Shown here: piece after piece, positions 57,196 through 64,000 of the stretch | How the letters are laid out: each line of letters opens with the position of its first letter | How positions within the stretch are numbered: position 1 is the first letter of the stretch | NCBI GenBank assembly: GCA_030248135.1 | Contig: JASANC010004370.1 | Span: forward strand, 34,600 to 98,599 | Reading direction: 5' to 3' | DNA: 64,000 nucleotides | DNA from: Theristus sp. LFF4_11 | Taxonomy: Eukaryota > Nematoda > Chromadorea > Monhysterida > Xyalidae | Position numbers and translations under genes: made by a program | Notes under the pieces: model-generated | The model's input: the letters and a program-made list of their open reading frames with translations, nothing else | Databases searched by the model: none | Told to the model about the DNA's origin: nothing

Positions 57196-58014
57196 GTGGA
57201 CAACGCGTGCGCAATGCAGGACTGCTTCATCCGAAGGGTATTGTGGAAGAATTCCGCATTACACGTCCACCGTACTATGTACCGTCCATCGTATTGTGTA
57301 AAGCTGCACAATTTGTAAAGAAATGAACACAAAACTCATGAATCTTCTGCTGCTTGTTTCCAGAACCTGGCACTGGTGGCCATCGGTCGAGGGCAGTTAC
57401 TGGCAATTGGTGGGTACAATTTTAATGACACTTGCTGGGACAGCAGCTGCACGCCCAACACGATTGCCAAGTACAGCCGGGGCAGCTGGACGATGCTCAA
57501 TGTCACTCTGCCACCGTGCAGTCAATCGTATTGTCGTCGTTTCGCCGTCGGCATTCGGATGAACTAAAGAAATTTACGCCGTTTTACTGTCATATTCTGT
57601 CTGTTGTGTACGGATTGGAACTTCTGTTGTGCGCTACGGAAAAACTACCACTACATTTTGGGAACAACAAGAGAACACAAGAGATTGTTATGCTAATCCT
57701 TGGCTGCATTCTATCATTGTGTTTGCTCATGAAACGAAAAAATATAAAAGACATGCGCTGCAAAACTCCAGAAACGTTCCGGGGTTTTCTTTCTTACCCA
57801 GTAACCGTGAATATTCTAAATTTTACCTGTATTCCATTTTGCAAAAACGCAGTTCCACCAAGTAAAAGCTGTCATTTTGGTCAATAATGCGTTCCAACCA
57901 AAGTAAAGAAGTGTGAAACAAAAATATTGTTGTTCTCTCGCTTAAATACATGTACATTTTCATGCTGCGGATTTTCATGACACTGAGAAACAAAAACGTT
58001 TAGAAACGAAAACA

Positions 58015-58113
58015 ATGTGCAAACTTTGTCAACTTCTGCTGATTCTGCTGCTGTGTGCGCTCTGCGCAGTGCTGCATGCCCGCTGTCCCTCAAAAGAAGC
58101 CGTTCGCAAAAAC
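58015..58113 (+). CDS. Orphan first exon of a third kelch-family gene
   Basis: 33 codons, the same length as gene B exon 1: MCKLCQLLLILLLCALCAV, then HARCPSKEAVRKN, and donor gtgaga in phase 0. The signal peptide and the Cys-Pro-x-Lys-Glu motif match gene B (DCPNKKEIREQ). No second exon was found before the window ends; the following 1.6 kb hold a TTAGGC array and MITEs. The gene either extends to the right or has lost its body. Confidence 0.6.
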
Positions 58114-58225
58114 GTGAGATACCTCAGAAATTTTTCACGCTGCTAAAATAAAGAACAAAGGTATACACGGACGGAGTTGCAGAGCAAGAGAAACCAGATG
58201 GGCGCAAACAATGAAACGTGCAGAA

Positions 58226-58645
58226 AAATTAGGCTTAGGCTTATGCTTAGGCTTAGGCTTAGGCTTAGGCTTAGGCTTAGGCTTAGGCTTCGGCTTAGGC
58301 TTAGGCTTAGGCTTAGGCTTAGGCTTAGGCTTAGGCTTAGGCTTAGGCTTAGGCTTAGGCTTAGGCTTAGGCTTAGGCTTAGGCTTAGGCTTAGGCTTAG
58401 GCTTAGGCTTAGGCTTAGGCTTAGGCTTAGGCTTAGGCTTAGGCTTAGGCTTAGGCTTAGGCTTAGGCTTAGGCTTAGGCTTAGGCTTAGGCTTAGGCTT
58501 AGGCTTAGGCTTAGACTTAGGCTTAGGCCTAGGCTTAGGCTTAGGCTTAGGCTTAGGCTTAGGCTTAGGCTTAGGCTTAGGCTTAGGCTTAGGCTTAGGC
58601 TTAGGCTTAGGCTTAGGCTTAGGCTTAGGCTTAGGCTTAGGCTTG
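58226..58645 (+). repeat. (TTAGGC)n array, about 70 near-perfect units
   Basis: The most homogeneous array in the window, with only isolated TTCGGC, TTAGAC and CCTAGGC variants. It passes through GGCTTGGCGATTAGAC into TF repeat sequence at the right, exactly as at 18537. Confidence 0.98.
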
Positions 58646-58715
58646 GCGATTAGACTTTAGATCGCTGACAGTGGTTTGCACAAGACAAACTGTATCGCAG
58701 AGGCATTGGTATTCA
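58646..58715 (+). repeat. Telomere-flank repeat TF, copy 3 (short)
   Basis: ACTTTAGATCGCTGACAG and GTATCGCAGAGGCATTGGTA match copy 1. Homology stops after about 70 bases. A weaker echo (GGTAATGGGCGTCAACAC) is at 58858. Confidence 0.75.
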
Positions 58716-59151
58716 TTTGTTCGCGCACCGGTTCCGGAAACCATAAGATGCCAAACCCCGGAGGAATTTTTTTGTTCGTGGCTGGGTGTTTTCCACCTAA
58801 AATCATGCGTCAATGACGAAAAAACTTCGGTCGTAGTTTCCCATTGTTTCAGGTGATTGGTAATGGGCGTCAACACTTTGGAACACCGTGAAATTTGAAG
58901 TTCTTTTGCTACTTTTTGTCATTTTTTTGCCTGGGAACTTTCAATATTACGCACACCAGCGACCCGATCAAACGTAAACAACAAGTCCTAACTGTGCGCG
59001 AGAACGTTTGTTATCAGTTAGTTTGCATTTTTCAGCAACTGAATAGTAAAAAGTAGTATATTTTGAAAATGGTTGACAACATTATGCAACACACTTACAC
59101 ATTAACAACAATACATTATGCGACGACCCGACAACCCATGTTTAAAGAGTA

Positions 59152-59556
59152 CAGGGTGTTTTAAATAGTAGCGGGTAGGTATTTGACGCGTTATTTATTG
59201 CTCGAGTTGTGTTGAACCATTTGTAATGAAACTAGACAGTTTTGTAGGAAGACTTCAAGTAGATTTGTGAAAAAATGTCAGACCAATTCATTCACTTGCA
59301 CGCCAATGACAGAGAAAAACATAAAAAGTTAAAAAAATGGACCAGAAAATATTAGATCACACGATACCACTGGACAACAAAGAAATACACTCAATGCAAA
59401 CATTCAAAAGAACACTTCAAAGTGAGTGCGAATTAGTTTCTCTAAAATTTTGCACAAATCTAAGTTGTTTCTTTCTGAGCAACTGTCTAAAATTTCAGTG
59501 AACACAACTCGAGAAATAACGCGTCGAACACCTACCCACTACTTCTGAAACACCTG
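59152..59556. mobile_element. Mariner-type MITE, 405 bp
   Basis: Left CAGGGTGTTTTAAATAGTAG and TTTGACGCGTTATTTATTGC; right ACTCGAGAAATAACGCGTCG and ACTACTTCTGAAACACCTG. Terminal inverted repeats are about 60 bp. TA precedes the left end; the right flank is altered. Non-coding interior. Confidence 0.75.
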
Positions 59557-59710
59557 TGCAATCGTTTCACAAACTGAAACTTTTTATTGCGCGCGTGAAC
59601 ATTTATCAGCACGTTTGCATTTTTCAATTTGTCGATTGGTTTCGTTCGCGGTTGTTGATGTTTTTGGAAGCAGCAACTGAACATTGCAAACTTGAATATA
59701 CAAAATCGGC

Positions 59711-61068
59711 ATGTTCAAACTGGTAGAATCATCCGTTCAACTAAACCAATGGGAGAACGTGATAGCCAAGCAGTTTTACCCATTGTTCACAGACGTTTTG
59801 AACTGTGTGCGGGCGAGATCAGCTGTGCCCGGAGTATCATTCGAATTTTATGAATTTCATCAACCGCAAAACCACAAAAATCAACCGAAAACCACTGGCT
59901 TCTGTCTGTTTCGTCACATTGAACACACCGACTATCGTGAGGTGAACTTGGTCGTCGACCCAAAAGACGCGTTTAGAGACGCAAAAGATTACGCCAGTTT
60001 TGTGGTAGAATTGTTGAACGCTGACGATTTTCCGTGGAAACATGATTTGACGGACTTCAATTTTCGGCTTCCACTTCTTTGTGGCATGAGCAAACAAGAA
60101 ATGGTGGAGCAGATTTGTAAAAAGGCAACGAACTGGATCCACTGGGTGCCGACTGGTGAAGTGTTGCACCTTTACCACGTTTGGGTCTGTTTGGGTTGGT
60201 TAAAATTATGAAACAGTTTCACGCATGACTCGGGAATTCAAAATTGGCAATGTGATTCGAGTCCTCTAAATAGGGTCGAGTCGAGTCACAAAGGCGATTT
60301 TGAATTGCTGCCACATGAAGATTGAAACTGGTTTCCCGATTACGTCTGCGCACGCATCGAGTCGCAGAACCTAAAAAAATTGAGAATATTTATTTTCGGA
60401 AATCATCAGTGTCAAAACAATTGATAGAAGTTTCGAAAAAAAACCCAGAAAGACCCTGAAGACATCGACTGGCTACTGAAACATCGTTCACTTGATGCGC
60501 TGCCAGCCGGTTGCTATTGGGACAAACTGAGCGTGTCAGATGCCGACACTGTGTTCAATTCACGACCCGCCGTGCACAAATATCCGATTCAAAAAATCGA
60601 GATTCTGTGGAGCATCGAAAATGGACTGACCACTTGCGTGCGCGAGACGAGAACAGGCAGGCCAATATCGTGGGGCATGCTCGACTCGATATTGAAAGAG
60701 CGCCTGCTCTACACTGTCGCCGAATACCGTGGCAAAGGTACGTTGGCAAATGCGGTGTGGCAAATTGCATGGCTTGCTTTCAAACCACCAAATTGCAATC
60801 CGATTGGCAACTAGCTCGCTTTTGAGCGAATTTCACACTGCCATCCAAAATTCAAAATGATTGTTTTCCAGGTCTTGCTCAACTGATTGAAAAGATGATA
60901 TTGCTCACTATATCGATGCCACGAAATATCATCCCAAACGGCGCAGTGGAGAGCACGAATCATTTGCGAATCAAACACATTGAGAAATCGCCGTATCATA
61001 AGACGTGCAAGGAAATTCTCCTTGGCCAAGCTGTTTTCACTGGAAGAAGCACCAAAAGCAGAATGTGA
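59711..61068 (+). CDS. GLYAT-like (GNAT fold) N-acyltransferase
   Basis: Three exons: 59711-60178, 60449-60737, 60872-61068; phases 0 and 1; 317 residues. The N-terminal half has a hydrophobic/acidic block (TDYREVNLVVDPKD, ADDFPW) of the kind found in glycine N-acyltransferase-like proteins. The C-terminal half has GCYWDKLSVSDADTV, TGRPISWGMLDS and LYTVAEYRGKG|LAQLIEKM, the acyl-CoA-binding R-G-x-G-L-A loop of GNAT enzymes. This loop is split exactly by intron 2 (donor gtacgt). The family transfers acyl groups from CoA to amino acids or amines; the substrate here is unknown. The first donor (gtttgg) is weak, and an alternative at GGTGAA|gtgttg would shorten exon 1 by six codons in the same phase. 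Intron 1 is mostly a family 4 MITE. Call based on motifs only. Confidence 0.7.
60205..60370. mobile_element. MITE family 4 copy filling intron 1 of the acyltransferase gene
   Basis: GAATTCAAAATTGGCAATGT, GCGATTTTGAATTGCTGCCA and GATTGAAACTGGTTTC match 10404-10541 in the same order, ending in CATCGAGTCGCAGAACC. Confidence 0.7.
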
Positions 61069-61550
61069 TAACAGAACAGATTTTTTCGTTAATGACTATT
61101 TGTTTGATAACTTTAACGTTGTGACAGTGGAATAGGCGAACAGCCACAGCGTGATAAAAGCGCCATTCATGAAGTTGTACAGGGTGTAAACGGTGTAAAG
61201 ATTACGTGTATGCGTTTCATGTGAATACCAACACACGCTATGAAGCTTATCAGACACAACATGAGCTTAGTTTTCATGCATTTTTCTACTTGCTATTCAG
61301 TGTTGCGTTGCATGTTTGAAGACGATTGAAATCCTCACTTGTAAATGCGTCACTATTCATAAAACTGGCCACAGGAATCCCAATCGTTTCCGCCTCATCA
61401 TCTGCTTGTTCACGTTGCCTCTATCATCTTTGTTGTCGCACTGCATCACTGAAAACCACTACGGACCAAAAAACTGACCAAAAAACAAAAAAAAATTGAA
61501 CATAAACTTGGCAACCAGTTTTGTTGGTCAGTGGTTTGATGTGCAGCATT
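61069..61550. other. Intergenic DNA, nothing firm
   Basis: Contains a family 5 terminus fragment at about 61161 and a TACAGGGTGTAAAC mariner-like end at about 61177. No gene recognised. Confidence 0.4.
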
Positions 61551-61552
61551 TA

Positions 61553-63735
61553 TAGCTTAGGCTTAGGCTTTAGGCTTAGGCTTAGGCTTAGGCTTAGGCT
61601 TAGGCTTAGGCTTAGGCTTTGGCTTCGGCTTCAACTTCGGCTTAGGCTTAGGCTTAGGCTTAGGCTTAGGCTTAGGCTTAGGCTTAGGCTTCGGCTTCGG
61701 CTTCGGCTTCGGCTAGGCTTAGGCATAGGCTTAGTCTTCGGCTTCGGCTTCGGCTTCGGCTTCGGCTAGGCTTAGGCTTCGGCTTTGGCTAGGCTTAGGC
61801 TTAGGCTTAGGCTTAGGCTTAGGCTTAGGCTTAGGCCTAGGCTTAGGCTTAGGCTTAGGCTTAAGCTTAGGATTCGAAGTTTTTTTAAATAAAAAAAAAT
61901 TTCAAAAAATCGGGATTTTTTAATTAATTTTTTCATTAATTAAGAAACGAATTTTGGCTTAGGCTTAGGCTTAGGCTTCGGTTTAGGGTTCGAAATTTTT
62001 ATTAAATTAATTTTTTTTAAAAAAGTCGGGTATTTTTAATTAATTTCGTAATTAATTAAAAAACGAATTTTGGCTTAGGCTTAGGCGTAGGCTTAGGCTT
62101 AAGCTTATGCTTAGGCTTAGGCTTAGGCTTCGGTATAGACTTAGGCTTAAGCTTATGGTTAGGCTTGGACTTAGGCTTAGGCTTAGGCTTAGGCTTAGGC
62201 TTGGGGTTCAAAATTTTTTTAAATAAATTTTTTTTTAAAATTGGGATTTTTTAAATTACTAAAAAAACAAATTTTGGCTTAGGCTTAGATTTAGGCTTAG
62301 GTTTAGGCTTAGGCTTAGGCTTAGGATTCGGCTTAGGCTTATGCTTAGGCTTAGGCTTAGGCTTAGGCTTAGGGATCAAATTTTTTTTAAATAAAAAAAA
62401 TTTTTGAAAAAATCGGGATTTTTTAAATTAATTTTTTTATTAATTAAAAAAAACGAATTTTGGTTTAGGCTTAGGCTTAGGCTTAGGCTTTGGCTTAGAG
62501 TTCGAATTTTTTTAAATAATTTTTTTTGAAAAAATTGGGATTTTTTAAGTAATTTCGTAAAAAATTAAAAAAACGAAGTTAAGCTTAGGCTTAGGCTTAG
62601 GCTTAGACTTAGAGTTCGAATTTTTTTAAATATAATTTTTTTGAAAAAAATTGGGGTTTTTAATTAATTTCTTAATTAAATAAAAAACGAATTTTGGCTT
62701 AGGCTTAGCCTTAGGCTTAGGCTTAGGCTTAGGCTTAGGCTTATGCTTAGGCTTAGGCTTAGGCTTAGGCTTAGGCTTAGGCTAGGCTTAGGCTTAGGCT
62801 TAGGCTTAGGCTTAGGCTTAGGCTTAGGCTTAAGGTTCGATTTTTTTTTAAATGAAAAAAAATTTTGAAAAAATCGGGATTTTTTAAATTAATTTTTTAA
62901 TTAACTAAAAACGAATTTTGGCTTGGGCTTAGGCTTAGGCTTCGGCTTAGGGTTCGAAATTTTTTTTGAATAATTTTTTTTTAAAAACTTGGGATTTTTT
63001 AACTAATTTCGTAATTAATTAAAAAAAACAAATTTTAGCTTAGGCTTAGGCTTAGGCTTAGGCTTATGCTTAGGCTTAGGCATAGGCATAGGCATAGGCT
63101 TAGGCTTAGGCTTAGGCTTAGGCTTAGGCTTAAGCTTAGGCTTAGGCTTAGGCTTAGGCTTTGGCTTAGGCTTAGGCTTAGGCTTAGGCTTAGGCTTAGG
63201 CTTAGGCTTCGGCATCGGCTTAGGCTTAGGCTTAGGCTTAGGCTTAGGCTTAGGCTTAGGCTTGGGGTTCAAAATTCTTTTAAATAATTTTTTTAATTGG
63301 GATTTTTGAAAACTAATTAAATAAAAGAATTTTGGCTTAGGCTTAGGCTTAGGCTAAGGCTTAGGCTTAGGCTTAGGCTTAGGCTTAGGCTTAGGCTTAG
63401 GCTTAGGCTTAGGCTTATGCTTAGGCTTAGGCTTAGGCTTAGGCTTAGGCTTAGGCTTAAACTTAGGCTTAGGCTTAGGCTTAAACTTAGGCTTAGGCTT
63501 AGGCTTAGGCTTAGGCTTAGGCTTAGGCTTAGGCTTAGGCTTAGGCTTAGGCTTAGGCTTAGGCTTCGGCTTAGGCTTAGGCTTAGGCTTAGGCTTAGTC
63601 TTCGGCTTCGGCTTCGGCTTCGGCTTCGGCTAGGCTTAGGCTTAGGCTTAGTCTTCGGCTTCGGCTTCGGCTTCGGCTTCGGCTAGGCTTAGGCTTAGGC
63701 TTAGGCTTAGGCTTAGGCTTAGGCTTAGGCTTCCG
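61553..63735 (+). repeat. Compound TTAGGC array with AT-rich spacers, 2.2 kb
   Basis: Blocks of TTAGGC alternate with nine related AT-rich spacers of about 65-90 bp (61871, 61987, 62212, 62373, 62500, 62617, 62833, 62952, 63267). Spacers run from GGTTCGAA through TTTTTTAAAT, GGGATTTTT and TTTCGTAATTAATTAA to AACGAATTTTGGC. TTCGGC runs form a module (TTAGTC, then five TTCGGC, then TAGGC) seen four times, at 61685-61722, 61735-61772, 63597-63633 and 63651-63687. The right end joins numb-derived sequence. Confidence 0.95.
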
Positions 63736-63768
63736 TTCCGTTCCGCAATGAATCGACCGATGTGAATA
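63729..63768 (+). pseudogene. Relic of the last codons of numb at the telomere-repeat junction
   Basis: CCGCAATGAATCGACCGATG reads FRNESTDV(NI-stop), matching the numb C-terminus [10 protein letters not shown] with one change. TTCCG is repeated at the join with the TTAGGC array. No other part of numb precedes it. Confidence 0.8.
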
Positions 63769-63798
63769 TTTGAATAGAAATGAACGTCAAACAGAAAT

Positions 63799-63965
63799 GT
63801 CCGGAAGTGGTGTCCGTGTCCGCCGCAGTGTCCTCTGTCCCCGGAAATAAAAGTAGCTGCATAAACAGGCCAAGGGTGGTTTCGCTATTCACTGCTGATG
63901 TGCTACTTTAGTTTCGGGACACCTCGGAAGGACATCGGACACAATTTCGGACATTTTTTATTTTA
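63799..63965. mobile_element. MITE family 3, copy beside the numb relic
   Basis: GGTGTCCGTGTCCGCCGCAG at the left and CGGGACACCTCGGAAGGACA at the right, ending GGACATTTTTTATTTTACCG. Same position relative to the numb tail as the MITE at 16723-16945, so it was duplicated with it. Confidence 0.75.
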
Positions 63966-64000
63966 CCGTGTCGTGGATTTCTTTCACCCGTCCGCTTATG

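Larger units (their letters stand above)
35313..57567 (+). pseudogene. Gene B: secreted kelch-like paralogue, coding exon 6 interrupted
   Basis: Exons: 35313-35411, 35933-36098, 46066-46254, 46653-46936, 48505-48683, 50947-51355 (interrupted), 57364-57567. Phases 0,1,1,0,2,0 agree throughout, and without the insertion the product would be 412 residues. Exon 1 is a signal peptide (MLLLLVLATVLTTLIVA) then DCPNKKEIREQ. Exon 2 is Cys-bearing (RCVRCAS, NCWIDEC). Exons 3-7 align one-to-one with gene A exons 4-8: [27 protein letters not shown]...WKWHRLADM, CGG...SCERY...GWTPIDDMPGR, LLAIGG...YSRGSWTMLNVTLP. Exon 6 is split by a 286-bp insertion (51014-51299) with CGGCC repeated on both sides; the insert brings in-frame stops. 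Calling it a pseudogene assumes the insertion is fixed and not spliced out. The other exons look intact, so inactivation would be recent. Confidence 0.75.

Overview
Eukaryotic, almost certainly nematode DNA. Genes are split by GT-AG introns whose phases can be checked, and long arrays of TTAGGC, the nematode telomere repeat, occur at several internal sites. The proteins are animal families: Numb, C-type lectin, LDL-receptor class A, kelch and a GLYAT-like acyltransferase. The species cannot be named from the sequence. Most of the window is repeat DNA; coding exons total roughly 7 kb.

Layout. 0.2-1.2 kb: 5' part of a secreted C-type lectin gene on the minus strand. 6.0-16.7 kb: a complete numb orthologue on the plus strand (PTB domain, NumbF-like block, Gln-rich tail, DPF and NPF endocytic motifs), with two candidate 5' exons spliced in phase to a common second exon. 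20.2-28.4 kb: an eight-exon gene (gene A) for a predicted type II membrane protein with an LDLa module, a Thr-rich stalk and a kelch-like ectodomain. 35.3-57.6 kb: its paralogue (gene B), with a signal peptide and Cys-rich N-terminus in place of the membrane/LDLa part; its sixth coding exon is broken by a 286-bp insertion and its introns are swollen by transposons to 22 kb. 58.0 kb: a third first exon of the same family, and at 31.4 kb a decayed fourth. 59.7-61.1 kb: a three-exon GLYAT-like N-acyltransferase gene.

Mobile and repeated DNA. One intact RTE-like LINE lies antisense in gene B. There is a Mutator-like transposase relic, a 1.2-kb Helitron, a 1.36-kb Tc1-type non-autonomous element, two copies of a tRNA-headed SINE, at least eight MITE families, and several large foldback elements whose arms are tandem arrays. 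The largest foldback is 9.46 kb and sits in gene B intron 2. Tandem DNA includes a 56-bp minisatellite, 149-bp satellites, a 290-bp (170+120) higher-order satellite and (TTAGGC)n.

How it fits together. Genes A, B, the 58.0-kb exon and the 31.4-kb relic form a local tandem family that exchanges N-terminal modules at a phase-1 intron. Every TTAGGC block has the same strand orientation, some blocks share the same right flank, and one runs straight into a copy of the last codons and 3' flank of numb. This suggests a subtelomeric or formerly telomeric region shaped by segmental duplication and end-joining. All exon structures here were read by eye from splice signals, phase and homology; no transcript evidence was available.
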